From positions 13,192 to 32,593 of the forward strand of contig DJSG01000023.1 in assembly GCA_002440265.1 (NCBI GenBank): a DNA stretch of 19,402 nucleotides. The letters run 5' to 3'. The translations under genes and the position numbers were made by a program. Origin of the DNA: Bacteroidales bacterium UBA6340. Its GTDB lineage: Bacteria > Bacteroidota > Bacteroidia > Bacteroidales > Paludibacteraceae. Of the stretch, positions 7,843-13,899 are shown piece by piece (position 1 is the first letter of the stretch; each line of letters begins with the position of its first letter). The notes under the pieces are model-generated. The model searched no databases. It was not told the DNA's origin and saw only the letters and a list, made by a program, of their open reading frames with translations.

Positions 7843-10207
7843 ACAACCCCAACTTCAATCGGAACCGCATCGCCCAGTACGGAGCCGTCGGGTCGCTGAT
7901 TCGCGTCACGCGCCACACGCTGTATACCTCGCCAATCCGCAGTATATTCCCTATCCCCACGCCCGCTTCCACGTACGGAACATCGCTCAGCGACCGCAGC
8001 ACACCACCACTCGGAAACGGTATCACCGTTTCATGCTTGCCGTAAAGCCCGCCATACGCCACCTTCACTTCCAGCAACTCCCGCAACCGCAGGTACCTCA
8101 CCCCCGGTATCAGGTTCAGCAGCACGCCGCCACCGTTCCAATGGGCGTGCAGCGTCACATAGTAATCCGCCGCATACTGATAGTTGTTCATCAGCGTAAA
8201 CCGCTCTTCATCAAACGTGTATGTCTGGTTTCCGGGCATGATATGCAGCAGCGGATACGGCACTCTCCCTATCACTGCCCCGCCCTGTACCGCATAATGC
8301 AGCCTCCCTGCCTGACCCAATCGCACATCCTGACGCACCAGCACATGCACATTCCCGTACATACGGTACGAACGCATCGCATCCGTCTGGTAACTACCCA
8401 ACTCACCACCTATGAATACCACCGGCTTGTCATTGTACACATGACGGCGCTTGAAGTACAAATCCACCTTCCTTTCCCCGAAACTCACACGCACCGAACC
8501 GCCTAACGTAGTATATGCAAACGACGGCTGGCTGCCGTACTCCCGCGTCGGCTCGCCGTATCCCATGCGACCCGCCTTGATATATCCCCGTGTCTCCACG
8601 TAGTCATTCCACTCGTCCTCCAGCAGCACACGCCCCTCACGCCGCCGCACTGCCGTATTGTAATAGTACGCACGGTTGTACACCGCACCTTGCAGCCAGT
8701 TCGTCAACAGCGACATCTGCGGAGACCACGTCGAATTCTCCCGCATCAACTGCGAGAAATCATCCACATCCGAATACACATACTCATCACCATAGCGCAA
8801 GTGTACCTGATGCCTCCGCGCTGACGGTATGTTCACATGCACCATACCCGCGCCCTTAAAAGCACGGTCACCCGCACCGTATGCCACAAATCCCTCCAAC
8901 GATACGTTCTTCCACAACGCCTCTGTCGTGCGCAGCGGCACACCCACGCGCAACCCTTCCTGCTCACTGTACTTCAGCGTCTCCGTCAGTCGCCCGACTT
9001 CCACATACTTGCTTGCCGGCAGATAACCCGTCTGTATCACGTACGCACAGAACGTAGCAAAACGAAAAAGCGGCATCTCCCTCAGCGTATCCGCCGCCGT
9101 AGCAAAGGCGGTGTCCGCAAGGTGTGCCGTTCTTGTCTCCCCCTCCCCGAGGGGGTCGGGGGAAGTCTCCACCTCCCTCGTCAGTAATAATGTCGGAAAA
9201 GTCCGTGTCGTGTCCGCTTTTATCGCGAAGTCCAGCAGCATCGTCATGCGCTCATGCCGCAGACGGTTGTCCGTGTCATACTCCTGACTCACCGTCAATG
9301 TCCGCAGAAAATTGATGTTCACCTGCGCCGGAACACTCGCCTCCACACGACGAAGCGCGTAGGTAGCCGAGTCTATCGCCATCTCGCCGTTCCATGTGGC
9401 GTAGAAGGCATTCTTGGTACGGAAGTGAATGATGTAGTGTTTCTCCCCGCCTGCACGGACACTGTCCGCCATGTAGTAGTCGTAATACGTGCCGCCTGCC
9501 GCGGACAGCGGGCTGACTATCGACGCCGACATCACCTGCACATTGTTCTTGTAGAACGCGCACGACGGCTGCATCTGCCCGAGTATCGCCCTGTAATCCG
9601 TCACCGTCAGCATCGATGCCTGCTCCTCTACCCCGCCCGTTGCGCCTTCATGCCGCCTGTACAGCGGCAGCAGATACGTCGAATCCTCCGACGTTATCAT
9701 GCCTTTCTGCAGGCTCTTCCACAGTGCGCGCCTCAGGTGCCGCGAGTCAATGTCCGACACATACAGCCGCGTCTCCCTGTCTGCCTGCCCCGTATACGCC
9801 GCCTTCCCGTTCTCCTGACGCCGGCGGCGCACCTCCTGCATCAGGGCAATAGCGGGATTCTCACCCGGCAGCACCATCACCTCGCCGATACTTCCCACCT
9901 TCTCTTTCAGTGCCACCTCTATACCTGCCTGCTGCCCGGGCAGGACAGTGAAACGCTCTGTCCGGTACCCTACCGCAGAAACCACCAGTGTATGCTTGCG
10001 GTCGGTCCGGGTACGCAGCAGAAACAGCCCCTCCGCATTCGTGGTCGTGCCCGCCTTGGTGCCTTGCAGATAGACGTTCACATTGGGCAGCGGCTCGCCC
10101 GTCACGCCGTCATACACCTCTCCCACGATGATAGTCTCCTGCACCTGCGCCGACAGCGGCAACAGACACAGCAGCATACACAATATGGAAAAGGTCTTCT
10201 TACTCAT
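7841..10207 (-). CDS. Outer-membrane protein with carboxypeptidase-regulatory-like domain and DUF5686 barrel
   Basis: The 788-residue protein begins with a signal peptide (MSKKTFSILCMLLCLLPLSA). Residues about 24-105 form a CarboxypepD_reg-like beta domain (VGEVYDGVTGEPLPNVNVYLQGT, then AEGLFLLRT and VSAVGYRTE), as in many Bacteroidetes surface proteins. The rest is the long DUF5686 region, rich in amphipathic strands and ending in RFRLKLGL, typical of an outer-membrane beta-barrel. Function is unknown; a transport or envelope role is inferred. It lies 24 bp downstream of xerD in the same direction, with a heptamer tract between them. Near residues 346-356 (ETSPDPLGEGE) a G-rich palindromic repeat is translated in frame. 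Confidence 0.85.
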   Translation of the reverse strand: MSKKTFSILCMLLCLLPLSAQVQETIIVGEVYDGVTGEPLPNVNVYLQGTKAGTTTNAEGLFLLRTRTDRKHTLVVSAVGYRTERFTVLPGQQAGIEVALKEKVGSIGEVMVLPGENPAIALMQEVRRRRQENGKAAYTGQADRETRLYVSDIDSRHLRRALWKSLQKGMITSEDSTYLLPLYRRHEGATGGVEEQASMLTVTDYRAILGQMQPSCAFYKNNVQVMSASIVSPLSAAGGTYYDYYMADSVRAGGEKHYIIHFRTKNAFYATWNGEMAIDSATYALRRVEASVPAQVNINFLRTLTVSQEYDTDNRLRHERMTMLLDFAIKADTTRTFPTLLLTREVETSPDPLGEGETRTAHLADTAFATAADTLREMPLFRFATFCAYVIQTGYLPASKYVEVGRLTETLKYSEQEGLRVGVPLRTTEALWKNVSLEGFVAYGAGDRAFKGAGMVHVNIPSARRHQVHLRYGDEYVYSDVDDFSQLMRENSTWSPQMSLLTNWLQGAVYNRAYYYNTAVRRREGRVLLEDEWNDYVETRGYIKAGRMGYGEPTREYGSQPSFAYTTLGGSVRVSFGERKVDLYFKRRHVYNDKPVVFIGGELGSYQTDAMRSYRMYGNVHVLVRQDVRLGQAGRLHYAVQGGAVIGRVPYPLLHIMPGNQTYTFDEERFTLMNNYQYAADYYVTLHAHWNGGGVLLNLIPGVRYLRLRELLEVKVAYGGLYGKHETVIPFPSGGVLRSLSDVPYVEAGVGIGNILRIGEVYSVWRVTRISDPTAPYWAMRFRLKLGL
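9138..9171. repeat. G-rich palindromic repeat inside the DUF5686 coding region
   Basis: On the plus strand it reads CTCCCCCTCCCCGAGGGGG followed by TCGGGGGAAGTCTCC. CCCCTC pairs with GAGGGG around three bases. The GAGGGGGTCGGGGGAAGTC part matches the GAGGGGTTTGGGGAGGTC core seen at 7821 and twice in gldH. It is read in frame as a Pro/Gly/Glu-rich loop and does not interrupt the gene. Confidence 0.65.
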
Positions 10208-10233
10208 TAACTATTAACTATTACTTATTACTT
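10206..10233. repeat. Heptamer tract joining xerD and the DUF5686 gene
   Basis: Units ATTAACT, ATTAACT, ATTACTT, ATTACTT (plus strand) fill the whole 24-bp gap. The tract touches both the xerD stop codon and the start codon of the next gene, and leaves no room for a separate promoter. Confidence 0.7.
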
Positions 10234-11122
10234 AATCTCTGTTCTCGGGGTGGTATTTCAGCACGGCGGCGCGCAGGTCTTGTATGTCGATATGGGTGTA
10301 TATCTCGGTGGTGACGATGGACTCATGCCCCAGCAACTGCTGTATGATACGCAGGTCGGCACCGTTCTGCAGCAGGTGTGTGGCAAACGAGTGCCGCAGG
10401 GTGTGGGGCGACACGGTCTTGGTGATGCCCGCCGCGCGGGCAAGGTTCTTGATGATGGTGAATATCATCGCGCGGGTCAGTTGGCGCCCGTAGCGGTTGA
10501 GGAAGGCAATGTCCGAACATTCCGCTTTGATGTCGAGGCTGCTACGGTCCTCCATCCAGTACCCGAACCACTTCTCCGCCTCCGGTGATATGGGCACCAG
10601 CCGCTGTTTGCTGCCTTTGCCCATGATGCTCATGTACCCGTCTTTGCGGTACATATTGCTCAGCCGCAGGTTCACCAGTTCGCTCACGCGCAGTCCGCTG
10701 CCGTACAGCATCTCGATGATGGCGCGGTTGCGGTGACCGTCGGGGCGCGACAGGTCGATGAGGTGTATCATCGTGTTTATCTCTTCCACGCTCAGCACAT
10801 CGGGCAGGTGCAGTTCCACCTTGGGCATCTCCAGCAACTCCGACGGGTCCTGCTCTATATAGTGGTGATAGAGCAGAAAGCGGTAGTAGGAGTGCACGCC
10901 CGACAGCAGCCTGGCTTGTGTGCGCGAGTTGGGTATGTCCTTGAAGGTGTCGAACACGAAAGCCTGCAGGTCGTCGAACGTAGCCTTCACGCTGTCGATG
11001 CCGTGTGCCGACAGATAGTCCGTCAGACATTTGAGGTCGCGCTCATACGCCTCCACCGAGTTGGCACTCAGTCCCCGTTCCAGACGGAGATAGGTATGGT
11101 ATTCCTTGTCTGTGTCCGTCAT
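10232..11122 (-). CDS. xerD: Site-specific tyrosine recombinase XerD
   Basis: XerD works with XerC at dif sites to resolve chromosome dimers at cell division. The 296-residue protein has an N-terminal SAM-like core-binding domain (about 1-95; YLRLERGLSANSVEAYERDL) and a catalytic domain with the complete set Arg145 (SGLRVSEL), Lys169 (GKGSK), His240 and Arg243 (HTLRHSFATH), His266 (LLGHESI) and nucleophile Tyr275 (EIYTHI). Length and motifs match chromosomal XerD, not a phage or transposon integrase. It starts 1 bp after the stop of the upstream lipoprotein gene and is 24 bp from the DUF5686 gene, so the three form an operon. Confidence 0.93.
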   Translation of the reverse strand: MTDTDKEYHTYLRLERGLSANSVEAYERDLKCLTDYLSAHGIDSVKATFDDLQAFVFDTFKDIPNSRTQARLLSGVHSYYRFLLYHHYIEQDPSELLEMPKVELHLPDVLSVEEINTMIHLIDLSRPDGHRNRAIIEMLYGSGLRVSELVNLRLSNMYRKDGYMSIMGKGSKQRLVPISPEAEKWFGYWMEDRSSLDIKAECSDIAFLNRYGRQLTRAMIFTIIKNLARAAGITKTVSPHTLRHSFATHLLQNGADLRIIQQLLGHESIVTTEIYTHIDIQDLRAAVLKYHPENRD

Positions 11123-11123
11123 C

Positions 11124-11660
11124 TTACATGCGTGTCACGCACACGGCTCTGTACTCATTCTGCTCTTCATCGCGCAGCGCAAACTGCATCATCACGCTGT
11201 CCGCCCACTGTGTCACCGTCATCTCTCCGCCGCTGAAGAGCATCGTATCCCGTATCGCACCGTTGTCGATGCGCAGCAGGTAGGCGCCTGTCATGCCGGG
11301 TCGGAAGTCCGTGGCGGGTACTATGGTATATGCCGCCGCGGTGGTGTCTATCGTATAGATGCCCGATGCCGGCACCGTGTCGCCCAAGGGCACGAACACA
11401 TCCGACAGGTAGAGGTTCACTCCGCTGCCCGATATATGGTACAGCGAGTCGAACTCCAGACCGCGGGACAGCATATCCACCGACAGCACGTTGCACCCGA
11501 TATTCGGATAGTACTGCCCGTGGTTCACTATGTGCGCCGCCACCAGCACCGAGTCCCACACGCCCTTGCTCGCGGGGCGCACGCTTGGCATCTCGCATGC
11601 CGCCAATGCAGCCGCCATACACACCATGCACGCTATGTGCTTCATTACCTTGTTGTTCAT
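11124..11660 (-). CDS. Small lipoprotein upstream of xerD, unknown function
   Basis: The 178-residue product has an N-terminal lipobox (AAALAAC, Cys21), so it is expected to be lipid-anchored in the envelope. The rest is a beta-rich domain (VAAHIVNHGQYYPNIGCNVLS, YLSDVFVPLGDTVPASGIYTID) resembling generic Bacteroidales calycin-like or adhesin-like lipoproteins, without a family I can name. A second ATG at 11645 gives the more usual start MKHIACM; the first ATG is kept because it lies 8 nt from the promoter box, as in the gene at 390. It leads the xerD operon. Confidence 0.8.
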   Translation of the reverse strand: MNNKVMKHIACMVCMAAALAACEMPSVRPASKGVWDSVLVAAHIVNHGQYYPNIGCNVLSVDMLSRGLEFDSLYHISGSGVNLYLSDVFVPLGDTVPASGIYTIDTTAAAYTIVPATDFRPGMTGAYLLRIDNGAIRDTMLFSGGEMTVTQWADSVMMQFALRDEEQNEYRAVCVTRM

Positions 11661-11668
11661 ACAAGCCG

Positions 11669-11699
11669 CAAAGTTACATTATTTTTCTCATTTGTGCAA
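11669..11699 (-). promoter_or_regulatory. Promoter of the lipoprotein-xerD-DUF5686 operon
   Basis: On the minus strand, TTGC (11699-11696), a 19-bp spacer and TAACTTTG (11676-11669) fit the Bacteroidetes promoter form exactly. The first ATG lies only 8 nt downstream of the -7 box. The -33 part lies inside the 3' end of the upstream gene, so this operon starts within the tail of the lysis-like cassette. Confidence 0.72.
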
Positions 11700-12116
11700 C
11701 AGCCCTTTCCATTTTCCGCGCCACAGGGCATACGCCACTCGCAGCACTGCCAACAGGCAGACAATCAGCAGGATATATGTACATCGGCGGTACACCGGCG
11801 GCACGTACCGCTCCGGCGGCAACTGCCTGACCACCTCGCGGTCGCACCAGACGGTGTCGGTTCGCACCACCACCCGCTCGCGCCAGCGGTCGTGCCAGCG
11901 GTCGCGCCAGACGGTGTCGCCGCGGCTGTACTCGCGGACGAAGATACTGTCGCGCAGCACCACGCTGTCATGCGCATACCGCTGCGTGCTGAGTGTCTCT
12001 TGGCTCTGCGCACAGGCGGCGGACAGACGGCTCTGCCCCTTGCAGGCGGGCAGGGCAAGGCACATCGTAGAGAGGATAAGGATTCCGCTCAATGACTTGC
12101 AGATAGATAGGTTCAT
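11688..12116 (-). CDS. Lipoprotein with C-terminal membrane segment, unimolecular-spanin-like
   Basis: The 142-residue protein has a signal peptide ending in a lipobox (CLALPAC, Cys25). A charged, Arg/Asp-rich middle with repeated RDxxW/V-type units (RDRWHDRWRE, RTDTVWCDRE) spans about residues 50-95, followed by a short Pro-containing stretch (QLPPERYVPP). A single membrane helix (YILLIVCLLAVLRVAYALW, about 114-132) and a basic tail end the protein. A lipid anchor at one end and a membrane helix at the other is the layout known for unimolecular phage spanins such as phage T1 gp11, which join the two membranes in the last step of lysis. No sequence homology to a named spanin was established. 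Its first 149 bp overlap the end of the DUF5675 gene in another frame. Confidence 0.6.
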   Translation of the reverse strand: MNLSICKSLSGILILSTMCLALPACKGQSRLSAACAQSQETLSTQRYAHDSVVLRDSIFVREYSRGDTVWRDRWHDRWRERVVVRTDTVWCDREVVRQLPPERYVPPVYRRCTYILLIVCLLAVLRVAYALWRGKWKGLLHK

Positions 12117-12507
12117 GGTCGGTCAGTTTGTGTGTGTTGTGATGTTCCAGCAGCAGTGCCATCAGTTGTGCCAGCGTGCGTTTGGAGGACAGCAGCCGCC
12201 CGTTGGGCGTGTCAGCCACGCCTACGAGGATACAACCTGTGGTGTGCTCCACCGTGTTGCCGGCGTGGATACGGATGCCTTGCCGGTGCGTCGGGGTGGT
12301 ATGCGGTACGCGGCAGCCCACCACGTTCCCCACCAGCGGCAGCACCGTGCCGAAGCGGGGCGAATAGGTGAGTGTCAGCGGGTAGAAACCTGCGGGGATG
12401 GCTTTGGCGGCAGGCTCCAGTGTGTCGCACAGACGTTTGCCTTCCACGTATAGTTCGCCGAACAGGCTCTCGCCCTGCGGCGCGTCGCGGTATAGTTTCA
12501 GTAACAT
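11968..12507 (-). CDS. DUF5675-family protein, possible cell-wall-active enzyme
   Basis: The 179-residue protein resembles DUF5675 proteins, common in Bacteroidetes phages and prophage-like loci. Typical blocks are LKLYRDAPQGESLFGELYV (3-21), DTLEPAA and IPAGFYPLTLTYSPRFG (38-53), and GIRIHAGNTVEHTTGCILVG (77-96). His81 and Cys92 in this last block recall the catalytic His...GC arrangement of L,D-transpeptidase-like enzymes. The reaction is unproven. The recognisable domain ends near residue 138; the last 40 residues lie in the overlap with the next gene and may be without function. It follows the 61-aa gene by 8 bp. Confidence 0.75.
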   Translation of the reverse strand: MLLKLYRDAPQGESLFGELYVEGKRLCDTLEPAAKAIPAGFYPLTLTYSPRFGTVLPLVGNVVGCRVPHTTPTHRQGIRIHAGNTVEHTTGCILVGVADTPNGRLLSSKRTLAQLMALLLEHHNTHKLTDHEPIYLQVIERNPYPLYDVPCPARLQGAEPSVRRLCAEPRDTQHAAVCA

Positions 12508-12515
12508 AAAGAGAT

Positions 12516-12701
12516 TTACGATTTGGATTTGTAGCGGTAATCAATGCCTATCAGACTTCCGGCGAAGGTGAGTGTCTCGCCGAAAGCAACGAGTACCGAC
12601 GAGTCGATGATGCCTGCCGGTGGCAGTACGAAGCCCGCCACCAGCAGTGCACAACCGAATCCGCATACCACCACTGACAGTATCAGTTGCAGATGCTTCA
12701 T
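12516..12701 (-). CDS. 61-residue protein with two membrane segments, holin-like
   Basis: Hydrophobic stretches at about 5-27 (QLILSVVVCGFGCALLVAGFV) and 34-52 (SSVLVAFGETLTFAGSLIG) are joined by a short PP-containing turn, and the tail is basic (YRYKSKS). Size and shape fit a class II holin, a small membrane protein that forms lesions so that a lytic enzyme can reach the wall. The function is inferred only from layout and from its place directly before the DUF5675 gene. It starts 5 bp after the stop of the 111-aa gene. Confidence 0.6.
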   Translation of the reverse strand: MKHLQLILSVVVCGFGCALLVAGFVLPPAGIIDSSVLVAFGETLTFAGSLIGIDYRYKSKS

Positions 12702-12706
12702 ACCCC

Positions 12707-13042
12707 TCAGGCTACGGTAGCGGCTACCTCATGCCATACGAACTGTCGGAGAGTGGTGTAGGTGCTCTGCGCCTTGAAGGCAGCGATGTCGGCAGCCTGC
12801 TTGGTGGCGTCGTTGAGGCGCTCGTTGGTCTTCATGCATATCTTGCCGAAGCGCACTTGTGCTGCCTTCTCGGCGTCGCTGTAAGGAGTGGAGCGCACAC
12901 CTTGCACGCGGCTGTAATTGGGGTTCTCCAGCATTGCCTCATTGGAGGTCGCTGCGCGACGTACCATATACACTACATTGCTTTTCTTCGACAACTTGCC
13001 GCTTACTGATTTCACGGGGGCGATATAAACTATCTTTGCCAT
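12707..13042 (-). CDS. Unknown 111-residue basic protein leading the lysis-like cassette
   Basis: I do not recognise the family. The protein is basic at the N-terminus (MAKIVYIAPVKSVSGKLSKKSNVVYMVRR), has a middle with TPYSDAEKAAQVRFGKICMKTNERLND (52-78) and a predicted helical end (AAFKAQSTYTTLRQFVWHEV). It lacks a signal peptide or membrane segment. The GKLSKKSNVVYMVRR part recalls small phage structural or DNA-binding proteins only in a general way. It is first in a four-gene row with gaps of 5 to 8 bp and one overlap, so its role is likely tied to the cassette. Confidence 0.7.
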   Translation of the reverse strand: MAKIVYIAPVKSVSGKLSKKSNVVYMVRRAATSNEAMLENPNYSRVQGVRSTPYSDAEKAAQVRFGKICMKTNERLNDATKQAADIAAFKAQSTYTTLRQFVWHEVAATVA

Positions 13043-13049
13043 AACTGTT

Positions 13050-13091
13050 TAATTTTTAATTATTAACTATTAATTATTACTTATTACTTTC
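13050..13091. repeat. Heptamer tract in the leader of the lysis-like cassette
   Basis: Six units (TAATTTT, TAATTAT, TAACTAT, TAATTAT, TACTTAT, TACTTTC) lie 7 bp upstream of the 111-aa gene's start codon on the minus strand. The tract would be part of the transcript leader. Confidence 0.7.
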
Positions 13092-13123
13092 TGTCAATCG
13101 TCTGACTTCCGTCTCTCATCAGC

Positions 13124-13149
13124 ATAGCGGTCTGACGTCTGACCGCTAT
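13124..13149. other. 26-bp near-perfect palindrome in the cassette leader
   Basis: ATAGCGGTC and GACCGCTAT are perfect complements; between them TGACGTCT is itself palindromic but for its end bases, so only one T/T mismatch per arm breaks the symmetry. It lies between the putative minus-strand promoter and the 111-aa gene. It could be an operator for a dimeric repressor or an RNA hairpin in the leader. Confidence 0.6.
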
Positions 13150-13165
13150 TGTTCGTTTGACGGTG

Positions 13166-13173
13166 CAAAGATA
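13166..13173 (-). promoter_or_regulatory. Possible -7 box for the lysis-like cassette
   Basis: On the minus strand the sequence reads TATCTTTG, a perfect TAnnTTTG. The expected -33 position (about 13193-13197) has no clear TTG, so this promoter is weaker on paper or needs an activator. A transcript from here would carry a leader of about 120 nt with the 26-bp palindrome and the heptamer tract. Confidence 0.45.
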
Positions 13174-13187
13174 CAACAGAATCGAAG

Positions 13188-13241
13188 TTTTTGTTGGTCA
13201 AGTAGTACCAATAATGATGCTTTCAATGAAAAATGAAGAAT
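13188..13241. repeat. Dispersed repeat with TTGGT/ACCAA hairpin, copy 2
   Basis: This matches window positions 1-56, including TTTTGTTGGT, AAGTAGTACCAATAATG and ATGAAAAAT. It merges into the left arm of the next inverted repeat. Confidence 0.6.
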
Positions 13242-13329
13242 GAAGAATGAAGAATGAAGAATTGCATGTATCAACTACCCACCGGACGGGAGTTGCAATT
13301 CTTCATTCTTAATTCTTCATTCTTAATTG
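13225..13329. repeat. Heptamer-armed inverted repeat, element 1
   Basis: The left arm is a run of TGAAGAA-type heptamers ending GAAGAATTGCATG; the right arm begins TTGCAATTC and runs on as TTCATTCTTAATTC heptamers. The arms are largely complementary. The core between them (about 13267-13293) is GC-rich and differs from elements 2 and 3 but shares the flanking CATG and TTGCAA ends. The toxin-antitoxin promoter begins 8 bp after it. Confidence 0.7.
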
Positions 13330-13337
13330 GACGCAGG

Positions 13338-13368
13338 TTGCATATTCCGCAAAAAATGCGTAACTTTG
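13338..13368 (+). promoter_or_regulatory. Promoter of the YoeB toxin-antitoxin operon
   Basis: TTGC (13338-13341), a 19-bp spacer and TAACTTTG (13361-13368) make a full-match promoter. The leader runs 43 nt to the ATG at 13412, begins GCAGCC and ends TTACGACTATGGCAAC, as do the leaders at 17934 and 18259. A short inverted repeat (CACTT-AAC-AAGTG, 13373-13385) may be an operator for toxin-antitoxin autoregulation. Confidence 0.72.
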
Positions 13369-13411
13369 CAGCCACTTAACAAGTGACTGAACAAATAATA
13401 GTGTTACGACT

Positions 13412-13630
13412 ATGGCAACAACGGCAACTACAACAACAAGGCAGACCTTTATAGTATCTTTTGACCCCAACAACAAACGGGCTGTGCAATTCATGAAAAC
13501 CGCCCAAATGATGGATTTTCTGACGGTGGAGAAAGGTACGAGTCCTTATAATCCTGATTTTGTCGCCAAGATTGAGCGCGGCAAAAGCAGCAAGAAGCAT
13601 TTTGTAGATGTTTCCAAATTGTGGGACTGA
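13412..13630 (+). CDS. Antitoxin of a YoeB-type pair
   Basis: The 72-residue protein precedes the toxin and overlaps its start by 1 nt, the usual antitoxin-first layout. After a Thr-rich start it has a strand (QTFIVSFDPNN), a helix (RAVQFMKTAQMMDFL) and a basic/hydrophobic tail (SSKKHFVDVSKLWD) that could wrap the toxin. The strand-helix start resembles the solitary 77-aa protein at 18002. No standard antitoxin family (such as Phd/YefM) was recognised, so the role comes from position and size. Confidence 0.75.
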   Translation: MATTATTTTRQTFIVSFDPNNKRAVQFMKTAQMMDFLTVEKGTSPYNPDFVAKIERGKSSKKHFVDVSKLWD

Positions 13631-13896
13631 TGTATCGGATTCGATTTGCTGAAACTGCCGACGAGGATTTAGCCTTTTGGAAAACGAGCGGGCAGAAAAC
13701 CGTTATTGTCAAGATTAGTAGGTTGCTTGAGGATATACAGCAGCACCCCCTTACCGGTTTGGGCAAGCCGGAGGCGTTGCGTTTCAATCTCAGCGGATTG
13801 TATTCACGCCGCATAGACAGCAAGAACCGGCTTGTGTACGACATTGACGAAGAAGCCCTCGTTGTTACCATATACTCATTACGTGGTCATTACTAA
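13630..13896 (+). CDS. YoeB-family ribosome-dependent mRNA interferase toxin
   Basis: YoeB toxins cut mRNA in the ribosomal A site. The 88-residue frame from the ATG at 13630 aligns well with E. coli YoeB: IQQHPLTGLGKPEALRFNLSG, SRRID and NRLVY, ending in the hallmark HY. The catalytic residues are present as Glu48, Arg67, His87 and Tyr88, so the toxin appears active. A GTG at 13621 would add three residues but ATG fits the family start. The ATG shares one base with the antitoxin stop. holB begins only 3 bp after the toxin stop. Confidence 0.92.
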   Translation: MYRIRFAETADEDLAFWKTSGQKTVIVKISRLLEDIQQHPLTGLGKPEALRFNLSGLYSRRIDSKNRLVYDIDEEALVVTIYSLRGHY

Positions 13897-13899
13897 TCC

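Noticed and set aside
9254..10210. Long plus-strand open frame opposite the DUF5686 gene
   Set aside because: It is composed of His/Arg/Pro-rich shadow sequence, while the opposite strand has a signal peptide, a recognisable domain and a barrel end.
10232..11122. Tyrosine recombinase as the integrase of a mobile element including the lysis-like cassette
   Set aside because: All features match chromosomal XerD, it has its own promoter and operon, and no tRNA gene or att-like direct repeats were seen around it.
13031..13038. TATCTTTG on the plus strand, a perfect -7 box match
   Set aside because: It is the reverse complement of the coding start (MAKIV) of the 111-aa gene and is followed by no plus-strand gene nearby; no fitting -33 box was assigned.
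13225..13329. Repeats here as a CRISPR array
   Set aside because: The units are 7 nt, contiguous and degenerate, with no regular spacers and no cas genes in the window.
13621..13629. GTG start for the YoeB toxin
   Set aside because: The ATG at 13630 overlaps the antitoxin stop and gives the family-length N-terminus.
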